Positions 1 through 7,227 of a stretch of 8,233 nt of DNA are shown piece by piece (positions within the stretch are counted from its first letter, which is position 1; each line of letters opens with the position of its first letter). The position numbers and the translations under genes were made by a program. Source of the stretch: Clostridia bacterium (GTDB taxonomy: Bacteria; Bacillota; Clostridia; Christensenellales; UBA1242); NCBI GenBank assembly GCA_017622115.1, contig JAGART010000150.1:1-8233 (forward strand). Reading direction: 5' to 3'. The notes below the pieces were generated by a model. The model ran no database searches. It saw nothing but the letters and a program-made list of their open reading frames with translations, and was not told the DNA's origin.

Positions 1-1080
1 ACCGTTACTCGTATTACTGACCTTATCTCTGATGAATATCCAGAAGCCTTAATTTCTGTGCAAGATGGTAATCGTATTCGTGTGGAAGTACCTGATGTAT
101 CTGACCCAGAAGAAGTTTTTGACCTTATAGGTCAACCTGCTTCTTTGGCTTTTAAAGCAGAAGAAGATACTGATGATGTTATTAACGAAGCGGTTATTAC
201 TGGTCAAGATATCGTAACAGCATATGCTTCACAACAACCAACGGCTGATGGTACTTATGAATATGGTGTAAGTATTGAGTTTACTGATGAAGGTGCTCAA
301 AAGTTTTATGATTTGACCAAACAAAATGAAGGCAAACAAATTTATATTTACCGCAATGGTGAATTGTTCTCTGCACCTACTGTAAATGAGCCAATCGCTG
401 GCGGAAAAACATTTATTTCTGGTAGTATGGACACATTCGATGCTGCGGAAGATTTTGCAACTCAAATTTTAAGTGGTACATTCTCATTAGAATTAACATT
501 ATTAGAAAATACTGTCGTTAGTGCTACTTTGGGTGTAGATGCGCTTAAATATGGCTTAATCGCTGGTGGTATTGCATTAATTTTAATCTTTGCATTTATG
601 ATTTGGCGTTATAGAATGATGGGTGTAATGGCTAGTGTTGCTTTGTGCTTCTATGTTATTTTGATGTTATTCTTCTTACAAGCATTGCCTTTTGTACAAC
701 TTACACTTGCTGGTATCGCTGGTATCATTTTATCTATCGGTATGGCTATCGATGGTAATATTATCATCTTTGAACGTATTAAAGAAGAATATGCAACAGG
801 TAAGCGTATAGCACCTTCTGTTCGTGCTGGTTTCAAAAAATCATTCTGGGCAATCTTTGACTCAAACATTACAACGATTGCTGTATCAGTTATCTTGATT
901 ATTTTGGGTACTGGTTCTATACGTGGTTTTGCAATGACTTTATTAATCGGTGTTGCTTTAAGTATGTTCACTTCACTTGTATTAACACGTGGTTTGTTAA
1001 ATATGTATTACCCATTAAATACTCAAAAAGCATCACATTATAGTCTTAAAAGGGAGGAAGATGTAGTTGAACTTGCATAA
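1..1080 (+). CDS. secD: Protein translocase subunit SecD, C-terminal part (5' end outside window)
   Basis: SecD pairs with SecF in the membrane and uses the proton-motive force to help pull exported proteins through SecYEG. The frame is open from base 1, so the N-terminus, including TM1, lies upstream; 359 residues are visible. They begin inside the large extracytoplasmic P1 domain (NRIRVEVPDVSDPEE, then the head region with FTDEGAQKF and SAPTVNEPI near visible residues 94-132). Then come TLGVDAL and five membrane segments from about residue 184. The SecD signature is present as TLAGIAG...GMAIDGNIIIFERIKEE (about residues 235-263). It retains the intramembrane Asp (codon 751-753, equivalent to E. 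coli D519), though the usual TLPGIAG is TLAGIAG. The subunit is separate from SecF, unlike fused Bacillus SecDF. The 3' end overlaps secF by 14 nt, which suggests translational coupling. Identification is very secure. Confidence 0.97.
   Translation, partial: TVTRITDLISDEYPEALISVQDGNRIRVEVPDVSDPEEVFDLIGQPASLAFKAEEDTDDVINEAVITGQDIVTAYASQQPTADGTYEYGVSIEFTDEGAQKFYDLTKQNEGKQIYIYRNGELFSAPTVNEPIAGGKTFISGSMDTFDAAEDFATQILSGTFSLELTLLENTVVSATLGVDALKYGLIAGGIALILIFAFMIWRYRMMGVMASVALCFYVILMLFFLQALPFVQLTLAGIAGIILSIGMAIDGNIIIFERIKEEYATGKRIAPSVRAGFKKSFWAIFDSNITTIAVSVILIILGTGSIRGFAMTLLIGVALSMFTSLVLTRGLLNMYYPLNTQKASHYSLKREEDVVELA
1051..1069 (+). promoter_or_regulatory. secF ribosome binding site, ATG-TAG start-stop pair and TTG start
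   Basis: AGGGAGG (1051-1057) lies inside the end of secD. It is followed by ATG at 1061, an in-frame TAG at 1064, and TTG at 1067, which opens the secF frame. The ATG is only 3 nt from GGAGG and is closed at once by TAG. The TTG is 9 nt away, within the normal range, so TTG is the likely start. The ATG-TAG pair may compete for ribosomes. Confidence 0.7.
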
Positions 1081-2098
1081 ATTTAATGATTTCAAAAAGA
1101 ACTTCCAGCCTAGTAAATGGACTAAATATTTCCTAATTTTTAGCGCTGCACTCATTTTTATAGGTGCAATTATGCTTGCCACTTTGGGCTTTAATTTAGG
1201 TATGGACTTTACAGGTGGTAACATTGTTAAAATTCAATCTAGTGCTACTATTAGTACAGAACAATATAATGTAATTGTTAATGAATCAAGAGAAATTTTA
1301 CAACAACAAGGCTTAACTCTTGCTCAATCTCAAATAGAGGGTGAAAGCGGAGAACAAGCGGTTACAATTCAATATCAAAATAAAGATGGTGTAAGTGCTA
1401 GTGAAATGGAAGAAATCAACAATGCGATTGTTGCTTCTCTTACAACAGCATTCCCTGATTATACTGTTATTAATGCAGAATCAAAGAGTGCTACGGCTAG
1501 TACAGAATTACTTACAAATGCATTAATTGCTATCGTGGTTGCACTTGTATTTATTATGATTTATATTATTTTCCGTTTCGAATTGTTAAGTGGTGTGGCT
1601 GCGTTAATTACATTGTTCCACGACGTGTTAATTATGTGTGCTTGCGTGCTTATATTTAGAATTGAAATTAATAGTTCGTTTGTTGCCGCTGTAATTACGA
1701 TTTTGGGTTATTCTATTAACAACACGATTATTGTATTTGACCGTGTGCGTGAAAACTTAAAATTGCCTAGTCTAGAACACTTGTCTAATAAAGAAATAGC
1801 AGATTTGTCTATTAAGCAAACTTTAAACAGAACACTTAATACTTCTATTACAACAATTCTTGCTATATTCTTGCTAGCACTTATCGGTGTACCTCAAATG
1901 ACTGAATTTGTAGTTCCGATATTAATTGGTTTGCTTGCAGGTACGTATGCTGCTATATTTATATCTGCTCCATTATGGGCTACAATGATGTCTAAAAATT
2001 CAAAATTCGGTATTAGACAAAGAGCAAAAGAAAAGGCAAAAAAGATACAAGATGAAGAAGAAGTAGTGGAAACTTCTGCTACACCTGTAAACGAATAA
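1067..2098 (+). CDS. secF: Protein translocase subunit SecF
   Basis: SecF is the partner of SecD in the Sec accessory complex of the cytoplasmic membrane. The 343-residue length is normal for a clostridial SecF. TM1 spans about residues 20-42 and is followed by the signature GMDFTGG (45-51). A short extracytoplasmic P4-type domain follows (about 52-145), then TM2-TM6 from residue 150, with FHDV (184-187), GYSINNTIIVFDRVREN (214-230) and LNRTLNTS (253-260). The tail is charged (about 310-343). In most SecF proteins residue 219 is the Asp of 'SIND' (E. coli D213, T. thermophilus D637), one of the residues tied to proton flow. Here it is Asn, codon AAC at 1721-1723. The matching Arg (E. coli R247) is kept as R255. 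The TTG start at 1067 is chosen because TAG at 1064 blocks any upstream start. The gene overlaps secD and is followed by an intrinsic terminator. Confidence 0.96.
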   Translation: MNLHKFNDFKKNFQPSKWTKYFLIFSAALIFIGAIMLATLGFNLGMDFTGGNIVKIQSSATISTEQYNVIVNESREILQQQGLTLAQSQIEGESGEQAVTIQYQNKDGVSASEMEEINNAIVASLTTAFPDYTVINAESKSATASTELLTNALIAIVVALVFIMIYIIFRFELLSGVAALITLFHDVLIMCACVLIFRIEINSSFVAAVITILGYSINNTIIVFDRVRENLKLPSLEHLSNKEIADLSIKQTLNRTLNTSITTILAIFLLALIGVPQMTEFVVPILIGLLAGTYAAIFISAPLWATMMSKNSKFGIRQRAKEKAKKIQDEEEVVETSATPVNE

Positions 2099-2104
2099 TA
2101 TTTT

Positions 2105-2135
2105 AAGCCTTCCTATATCTAGGGAGGGCTTTTTT
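2105..2135 (+). terminator. Intrinsic terminator after secF
   Basis: A 10-bp stem, AAGCCTTCCT (2105-2114) with GGGAGGGCTT (2122-2131) and two G-T wobbles, encloses a 7-nt loop. It runs into six T residues (2130-2135). The hairpin begins 7 nt after the secF stop codon and ends the sec operon. It lies only about 15 nt before the recJ start. Confidence 0.88.
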
Positions 2136-2149
2136 AAAGGAAGTACTTT

Positions 2150-4543
2150 ATGGATTTTAAAAGGAATAATAAATTTTTAGTTGAGCAGAGTGAAATAAAT
2201 AGAATTGTGCAAAAATTTAAAGTTTCACAAGATGTTGCACAAGTTTTGCTTATGCGTGGCTTTAATGATGATGAACAAATCCAAAAATTTTTGTATCCTC
2301 AAATAAGTGATATGCACGACCCATATTTATTTAAAGATATGGAAAAAGTAGTCGAACGTATAAAAAATGCGATAAAGACCAAAGAAAAAATTTTGATTTT
2401 TGGCGACTATGATGTTGATGGTATTACAAGTAGTTTTATATTGTTAGATTATTTCAAGAGTGTGGGTTGTAAAGCGGACACTTTTTTGCCTAATCGCTAT
2501 TCTGATGGTTATGGTTTAACTCACGATGCTGTAAATTATGTTATTAATCAATTTAATCCGAGCCTTATTATAACTGTTGACTGCGGTATTAGTGGTTATG
2601 AAGAAATTGAATACATCAAGTCAAAAGGTATTGATGTAATAGTTACCGACCACCACGATTGTCCAGAGTTAATCCCAAATTGTTTGGTTATTGATGCTAA
2701 AATTCCAAATCAAACATATCCTTTTAGAGAATTGTGTGGTGCTGGTGTTGCTTTAAAGGTTGTAGAAGCTTTGGCTGGCAGAGATATTGCTTTAAAATAT
2801 TTGCCAGTTTGTGCGATTGCAACGGTTTCTGATATTGTTCCGCTAGTAGATGAAAATAGGGTAATCGTTAAATATGGTTTAGACAGACCTTTAAATGCCT
2901 TTCCTGATGGAATTGTTGCACTTTGTAAGGAATTGAAATTAGGCACAAAGATTACTAGTCAAGATGTTAGTTTTAAGATTGCACCAAAGTTGAATGCTTC
3001 TGGTCGTATGGGTGATGCAAATCATAGTTTAAGACTATATATCGAGAAAGATAGGGGCACTATAAAAAGATTAATTACTCAACTTTTAGAATATAATACA
3101 GAAAGACAAGATTTGTGTAATGTTGTTTATGTTGATTGTATAAATGAGTTGAAAAAAGTTAATTTGGCAGACAAAAAAGTCATAGTTTTGGCTAATAAAA
3201 ACTGGAATATTGGTATTTTGGGAATTGTTGCTGCTAGAATTACTGATGAATTTAAACGTCCTACATTCCTTTTGGGTGAGGAAGGGGGCTTTTACAAAGG
3301 TTCTTGTCGTAGTATTGAGGGGCTTAATGTTCACGAAGTTTTAACTCAATTAAATGATATTTTGACAAGTTTTGGCGGGCACGTTATGGCTGCTGGTATG
3401 ACTATTGCCGAAAATAAAATTGACGAGTTTAAAACACGACTTGAAAATATTATAGAAACGCAATATGCTGATAAGTTTTTTGAACCTTATTATGAGTACG
3501 ATTTGGATATTGATGTAAAAGACATTTGTATAGAAAGATTGCGTGGGTTAGAGATTTTAGAACCTTATGGTTGCCAAAATAATATTCCAACTTTTAAAAT
3601 TCAATTTGAAAAAGGTACTATTACACCTATGAAAAAGAATAGTAATCATTTGACTATTCAATTACCTACGATTAATTTATTAGCATTTAATAGTGGGCAG
3701 TACTTTAATTTGGTGAGCCAAAGTAGTGTTAAAGAATGTATAGCAGAACTTTGGGTTGATACTTTTAGGGGTGTTAGTAGTTGTAAGGGTATTGTGAAAC
3801 ATTTGCAGATTGCGGGCGTTCCAAATGTAGGGGCAGAACGTATCGGCGGTGAATATATCAAACAACTTGCATTACAAAGTAATGGTAAAAAACCTATTTA
3901 CTCAACTTATAAAAAGCAAGATTTAGATGTGTTGCTTAATGATACAGACAATAAAATATATGGCACTTTGGTAATTGCAAATACTTTGCAAAGTTATAGA
4001 GAATTTAAAGCACTTTATGCAGATAAATATAATATCATTTGTAATGAATATTTAAATATTACTGATAGTTGTGGCTATAATACTCTTTGTTTGTGTCCTT
4101 CGTTAGAAAATGATTATCGCAATTTCAATCGCATTATTTTGCTTGATAGTGTGTTAGATGAGGCTTATGTTGTATTTTTAAACGAGAATAGTAATGCAAA
4201 AGTTTTAATACCTAGTTCTACACCATTTTTATATGCTCCGTTTAAAATGATTGATTTATCCCGTAAAACTTTTGGCGAGTACTTTAATTTGATTAAAAAA
4301 TCTAGTAAATCGTGTTTAGTTGCCTTTGATGATTATAATTATTTTAATAAAATAAAGCGTACACAACACGACTTAAATTATGTGCAATTTGTTGCTTGTC
4401 TTTTGACATTTAAACAATTAAATTTACTAGAAATAAATGATGAAATCGGTAATTTTTATATTACTTTAAAAAGTACAGCACCAACTCAATTAAATCAATC
4501 TCAATTTTATAATAAACTAGAATTAATTTTAAAATCATATTAA
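2150..4543 (+). CDS. recJ: Single-stranded-DNA-specific exonuclease RecJ
   Basis: RecJ is a cytoplasmic DHH-family 5'-3' single-strand DNA exonuclease used in recombination, mismatch repair and base-excision repair. At 797 residues it matches the long Firmicutes form with an extra C-terminal domain. The DHH phosphoesterase motifs that bind Mn/Mg are all visible: GDYDVDG (85-91), TVDCG (142-146), TDHHDCP (166-172) and the Asp of TVSDIVP (D228). NASGRMGDA (282-290) follows. The DHHA1 domain has IGILGIVAARI (354-364), GSCRSIEG (384-391) and SFGGHVMAAG (407-416). An OB-fold lies at about 450-555, and a poorly conserved RecJ C-terminal region at about 560-797. ATG at 2150 is preceded by AAAGGA (2136-2141). 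The secF terminator ends just before this site, so transcription must come from read-through or a weak promoter inside secF. The next gene begins 8 nt after the stop codon. Confidence 0.96.
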   Translation: MDFKRNNKFLVEQSEINRIVQKFKVSQDVAQVLLMRGFNDDEQIQKFLYPQISDMHDPYLFKDMEKVVERIKNAIKTKEKILIFGDYDVDGITSSFILLDYFKSVGCKADTFLPNRYSDGYGLTHDAVNYVINQFNPSLIITVDCGISGYEEIEYIKSKGIDVIVTDHHDCPELIPNCLVIDAKIPNQTYPFRELCGAGVALKVVEALAGRDIALKYLPVCAIATVSDIVPLVDENRVIVKYGLDRPLNAFPDGIVALCKELKLGTKITSQDVSFKIAPKLNASGRMGDANHSLRLYIEKDRGTIKRLITQLLEYNTERQDLCNVVYVDCINELKKVNLADKKVIVLANKNWNIGILGIVAARITDEFKRPTFLLGEEGGFYKGSCRSIEGLNVHEVLTQLNDILTSFGGHVMAAGMTIAENKIDEFKTRLENIIETQYADKFFEPYYEYDLDIDVKDICIERLRGLEILEPYGCQNNIPTFKIQFEKGTITPMKKNSNHLTIQLPTINLLAFNSGQYFNLVSQSSVKECIAELWVDTFRGVSSCKGIVKHLQIAGVPNVGAERIGGEYIKQLALQSNGKKPIYSTYKKQDLDVLLNDTDNKIYGTLVIANTLQSYREFKALYADKYNIICNEYLNITDSCGYNTLCLCPSLENDYRNFNRIILLDSVLDEAYVVFLNENSNAKVLIPSSTPFLYAPFKMIDLSRKTFGEYFNLIKKSSKSCLVAFDDYNYFNKIKRTQHDLNYVQFVACLLTFKQLNLLEINDEIGNFYITLKSTAPTQLNQSQFYNKLELILKSY

Positions 4544-4551
4544 GAGGCTTT

Positions 4552-5724
4552 ATGACAAGATTAAGAATTCCACCAGTAAAAGCAAAACCGAGAGATTATA
4601 CAAGATTACCTTGGACAGAAGAATATCGTGCAGAATTTCCTACCGAAAAGTTACAGGATTTAGTGCTTCAAGGTGTAAAAGAAGAAGATTTGCGTGATTA
4701 CTTGTTTGCAGAAAAATTAGTCGATTATCGCAAATCAAAAGTTTTAGTCGATGCTTACAAAAGTACACAAGGTATTGTGCGTAATGATAACGAAATTTTG
4801 CTAGAAATTAATATTCCTTATTGCGAATGCAAGTGTATTGATTGTAATCGTAATTTATATCAACGACACAAATCGCAAGATGTATATCTATACTATTTTG
4901 ATGCTCTTATAAAAGAGATTGAACAAGCAAAAGAGATTATTAAGCAAAAATGCTACATTGTAAAATCTATTTGTTTCACAGGCAATTTATTAGCATTAGA
5001 TGAAAAGGAATTAACGCAAATTTTAAGTTTGTGTAGTTATCCTTTGAGCGAAATGTGTATTGAACTAGGTAATCCAAAATTTGCAGTTAAAGAAAAATTA
5101 GATATTGTAAAAAAATATGACAATGTTAGATTTATTGTAAATGCCTTGACTTTTAATACTGTAACTTTGAGAAAGTTGTGTCGCAGATACGAATTTAAAG
5201 ATGTTGTCGAATATTACAAATTAATAAAACAATATGGTTTTGATTTAACAGTAAATTTTGTCGCTGGATTAGATGGCGAAAGATATCTACAAGTTAGTAG
5301 AAATTTAAAAACAGCAATCGAATTAGGTGCTACTTGTATTGATTTGTATGCTAGAAATTGTAAAAACAACCCAAAACCCGATTTGGTACAAACATCTCAA
5401 ATAGCAGAACAACGCAAAGTTTTAGAATTAACTAATGAATTTATGCAAAAATCAGGTTTTATGCCATATTTTTTATATTGTACAGAAGTGAAAAATGGTT
5501 GTTTCGAGAATATAGGCTATTGCTTGCCTAATAAAAAATGTAAATATATGGAAGACAAAGTTTATGGTGTTTCTACAATTTTGGGCTGTGGTGCTGAAAC
5601 AAGTAGTAGAATTGTTAAGAATATGCAAAAAACAGTTAAAACTTTAAAAAATAATCACGATTTAGGTCAATATGTAATGGGTATTGATGAGATTTTAGTT
5701 AAGAAAAAGAAATTTTTTAACTAA
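4552..5724 (+). CDS. Divergent HemZ-like radical SAM protein, function uncertain
   Basis: This 390-residue protein aligns along its length with the HemN/HemZ branch of radical SAM enzymes (anaerobic coproporphyrinogen dehydrogenase-like). The iron-sulfur motif CxxxCxxC is present at C91, C95 and C98 in NIPYCECKCIDC, with an extra Cys at 93. HemZ-like features continue: ALDEKEL (148-154), a degraded VEAGRPD as IELGNPK (170-176), RRYEFKDV (211-218), VAGLDGE (237-243), then MPYFLYC, NIGYCLPNKKC and ILGCGAE (304-349). Two things differ from HemZ. The Gly-rich SAM-contact motif GGGTPT reads FTGNLL (142-147), and about 100 N-terminal residues are missing compared with the roughly 490-residue HemZ. 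It has 16 Cys in all, many outside the motif. The ribosome binding site (AGAGG, 4543-4547) overlaps the recJ stop codon, so co-translation with recJ is likely. Family membership is firm. Coproporphyrinogen oxidation is not supported, so I give no symbol. Confidence 0.85.
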   Translation: MTRLRIPPVKAKPRDYTRLPWTEEYRAEFPTEKLQDLVLQGVKEEDLRDYLFAEKLVDYRKSKVLVDAYKSTQGIVRNDNEILLEINIPYCECKCIDCNRNLYQRHKSQDVYLYYFDALIKEIEQAKEIIKQKCYIVKSICFTGNLLALDEKELTQILSLCSYPLSEMCIELGNPKFAVKEKLDIVKKYDNVRFIVNALTFNTVTLRKLCRRYEFKDVVEYYKLIKQYGFDLTVNFVAGLDGERYLQVSRNLKTAIELGATCIDLYARNCKNNPKPDLVQTSQIAEQRKVLELTNEFMQKSGFMPYFLYCTEVKNGCFENIGYCLPNKKCKYMEDKVYGVSTILGCGAETSSRIVKNMQKTVKTLKNNHDLGQYVMGIDEILVKKKKFFN

Positions 5725-5739
5725 TTTAAGATATAAGTC

Positions 5740-5768
5740 TTTACAAAATTTGTGTTTGGTGCTATAAT
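5740..5768 (+). promoter_or_regulatory. Strong sigma-A-type promoter for rpsO
   Basis: TTTACA (5740-5745) and TATAAT (5763-5768) are separated by 17 bp. TGC directly before the -10 box adds an extended -10 element. Transcription should start near 5775, giving a leader of about 80 nt before the rpsO ATG. The near-consensus match suits a ribosomal protein gene. Confidence 0.85.
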
Positions 5769-5774
5769 ATTTGA

Positions 5775-5850
5775 GTACCTATTTGCAAGGTTTAGCGGTT
5801 ATACTCCTCGCTTTACTTTGATTTAGGCGAATTTATTTATGGAGGCACAA
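5775..5850 (+). promoter_or_regulatory. Candidate structured rpsO leader (possible S15 autoregulation)
   Basis: The leader can form a small hairpin, ACCT (5777-5780) with AGGT (5788-5791). It also has two mutually exclusive pairings of one strand: TCGCT (5808-5812) can pair with AGCGG (5794-5798) upstream, or TCGCTT (5808-5813) with AGGCGA (5825-5830) downstream. CTCC (5804-5807) is complementary to GGAG of the ribosome binding site GGAGG (5841-5845). Known S15 leaders in several phyla let S15 repress its own mRNA through such alternative folds. I did not recognise a specific published leader class, so the role is inferred. Confidence 0.4.
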
Positions 5851-5854
5851 AATT

Positions 5855-6106
5855 ATGAACAAGCAAGAAATTATCGCAAAGTACGGCCGTAAAGAGGGCG
5901 ACACAGGTTCTCCTGAAGTGCAAATTGCTTTGTTGACAGACAGAATTATTCGTCTTACTCAACACTTAAAGCAACACCCAAAAGACAACCACACTCGCCG
6001 TGGCTTGCTTAAACTTGTTGGTAAACGTCAAGGTTTAGTTAAATACTACGAACGTACTAACTTGGAAGCTTGCAGAAAGCTTAAAGCCGAACTCGGTATT
6101 CGTTAA
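5855..6106 (+). CDS. rpsO: 30S ribosomal protein S15
   Basis: S15 is a primary 16S rRNA-binding protein of the small subunit: it binds the central-domain three-way junction early in assembly and contributes to a bridge with 23S rRNA. The 83 residues cover the whole fold. The hallmark [14 protein letters not shown] lies at 15-28, followed by [29 protein letters not shown] in the central helices (37-65) and the ending LKAELGIR. It is about five residues shorter than usual, all at the N-terminus ([12 protein letters not shown]). ATG at 5855 is 9 nt after GGAGG (5841-5845). The gene is flanked by its own promoter and terminator. pnp, a common neighbour of rpsO, is not next to it here. Confidence 0.98.
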   Translation: MNKQEIIAKYGRKEGDTGSPEVQIALLTDRIIRLTQHLKQHPKDNHTRRGLLKLVGKRQGLVKYYERTNLEACRKLKAELGIR

Positions 6107-6107
6107 T

Positions 6108-6135
6108 AAAAGCGGTATATCCGCTTTTTATTTTT
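6108..6135 (+). terminator. Intrinsic terminator after rpsO
   Basis: An 8-bp perfect stem, AAAAGCGG (6108-6115) with CCGCTTTT (6121-6128), encloses the loop TATAT. It is followed by T residues interrupted once by A (6125-6135). It starts one base after the rpsO stop codon and separates rpsO from rlmN. Confidence 0.85.
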
Positions 6136-6144
6136 GTCTTTTTA

Positions 6145-6153
6145 TGTTATAAT
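6145..6153 (+). promoter_or_regulatory. Extended -10 promoter for rlmN
   Basis: TGTTATAAT (6145-6153) is a TGn motif joined to a perfect TATAAT. The -35 region falls in the T-rich tail of the rpsO terminator and has no clear TTGACA, as is usual for extended -10 promoters. The predicted start near 6160 leaves a leader of about 20 nt with GAGG at 6171-6174. Confidence 0.65.
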
Positions 6154-6180
6154 TACTTATATTAATAAATGAGGTAACAA

Positions 6181-7227
6181 ATGAAAGTTTTACAAGATTT
6201 AAGCTTAACAGAACTTCAAGACTTAATGCAAAAGTTTGGTGAGCAAAAATTTAGAGCAAAACAAATATTAGATAATATTAATTTAGCAAAGCCTATTAGT
6301 GAATATAGTAATATTTCAAAGGAATTAAAAGAAAAACTGCTAGCAGAATTTTATGACACACCTTTAAAAATACATACAGTTCTACAAGGCAAAGATGGCA
6401 CTCAAAAATTTGCTTATGAGTTGGCTGATGGAAACATTATTGAGGGTGTTTTGATGAACTACAAATACGGCAATACATTGTGTGTTTCTACTCAAATTGG
6501 TTGTCGTATGGGTTGTAAGTTTTGCGCTTCTACCTTAAATGGATTAGCACGTAATTTGACAAGTGGTGAAATTTTAAGTCAAGTTTTGGTCGTTAATGCG
6601 TATTTAGGCGGTAAAAAAGATAGAAATAGAGCAATTACTAATGTTGTGCTTATGGGTAGTGGTGAACCTTTGGATAATTACGATAATGTTATTAAATTTA
6701 TACATTTATTATCTGCACCAGAGGGTTTAAATATATCGCCTAGAAATATTTCCCTTTCAACTTGTGGAATTGTGCCTAATATCATTAAATTAGCAAACGA
6801 AAATTTACCGATAGTGCTTACAATTTCTTTACACGCACCAAATGACACTTTACGCCGTGAGATTATGCCGATTGCAAACAAGTATAGTGTCAAGCAAATT
6901 ATTGATGCCGCTCGTGAGTACTTTAATATTACTGGCAGACGTGTAATTTTTGAATATGCCCTTACAGATAATGTTAATAGTACGCCAGAATGTGCAAGAG
7001 AACTTGCAAAACTTATGCACGGATTTCCTACACACGTAAATTTAATTCCGCTTAACGAGGTTGAAGAAAGAGAGTTAAAAACCGTAACACGCAAAAAAGC
7101 AGAACAATTTGCAAATATTTTAGAGTCTTTAGGCGTTTCTGTTACAATAAGGCGTACTATTGGTGAAGATATTGGCGGTGCTTGCGGTCAGTTAAGAAAC
7201 AAAATCATAAAAAATCAAGAAGTCTAA
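6181..7227 (+). CDS. rlmN: Dual-specificity 23S rRNA A2503 / tRNA A37 C2-methyltransferase RlmN
   Basis: RlmN is a radical SAM enzyme that makes 2-methyladenosine at A2503 of 23S rRNA, in the peptidyl-transferase/exit-tunnel region, and at A37 of some tRNAs. The 348-residue length is typical. The cluster-binding motif is CRMGCKFC (C108, C112, C115). Both cysteines of the ping-pong mechanism are kept: C101 in TLCVSTQIGC (E. coli C118) and C335 in GGACGQLR (E. coli C355, which carries the methyl group). Other signatures are MGSGEPLDN (158-166), SLSTCGIVP (191-199), TISLHAPND (214-222), RREIMPI (225-231), HVNLIPLNEVE (285-295) and TIRRTIGEDIGGACG (322-336). The RlmN-type ending argues against Cfr. 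ATG at 6181 follows GAGG by 6 nt. Transcription appears independent of rpsO and ends in the hairpin that contains its stop codon. Confidence 0.97.
   Translation: MKVLQDLSLTELQDLMQKFGEQKFRAKQILDNINLAKPISEYSNISKELKEKLLAEFYDTPLKIHTVLQGKDGTQKFAYELADGNIIEGVLMNYKYGNTLCVSTQIGCRMGCKFCASTLNGLARNLTSGEILSQVLVVNAYLGGKKDRNRAITNVVLMGSGEPLDNYDNVIKFIHLLSAPEGLNISPRNISLSTCGIVPNIIKLANENLPIVLTISLHAPNDTLRREIMPIANKYSVKQIIDAAREYFNITGRRVIFEYALTDNVNSTPECARELAKLMHGFPTHVNLIPLNEVEERELKTVTRKKAEQFANILESLGVSVTIRRTIGEDIGGACGQLRNKIIKNQEV

Noticed and set aside
229..465. Open frames antisense to secD, recJ and rlmN (also 651-971, 1033-1224, 2710-2946, 3086-3334, 3658-3865, 6678-7094)
   Set aside because: They lie wholly within strongly identified genes on the other strand, match no family I recognise and lack convincing ribosome binding sites. 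They are shadow frames.
1061..1066. TAG read as an amino acid, giving secF an ATG start
   Set aside because: The guanylate-kinase-like gene ends with TAG right at a terminator, and no coding region here contains an in-frame TAG, so the standard code is the simpler reading.
2073..2101. Promoter for recJ at the end of secF (CTTCTG and TAATAT, 17 bp apart)
   Set aside because: The -35 match is poor, and the secF terminator lies directly downstream and would stop the transcript.
5698..5721. AT-rich hairpin (GTTAAGAAA with TTTTTTAAC) at the end of the HemZ-like gene as a terminator
   Set aside because: The stem has almost no G-C pairs and no T run follows it. Transcripts may simply read into rpsO.
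6134..6139. TTGTCT as a -35 box for rlmN
   Set aside because: It is only 8 bp from the TATAAT box, far from the required 16-18 bp. The extended -10 motif explains the promoter better.
6478..6527. rlmN as a Cfr-type antibiotic-resistance methyltransferase
   Set aside because: The RlmN-type sequence throughout, including TLCVSTQIGC and the GGACGQL ending, and the housekeeping setting favour RlmN.
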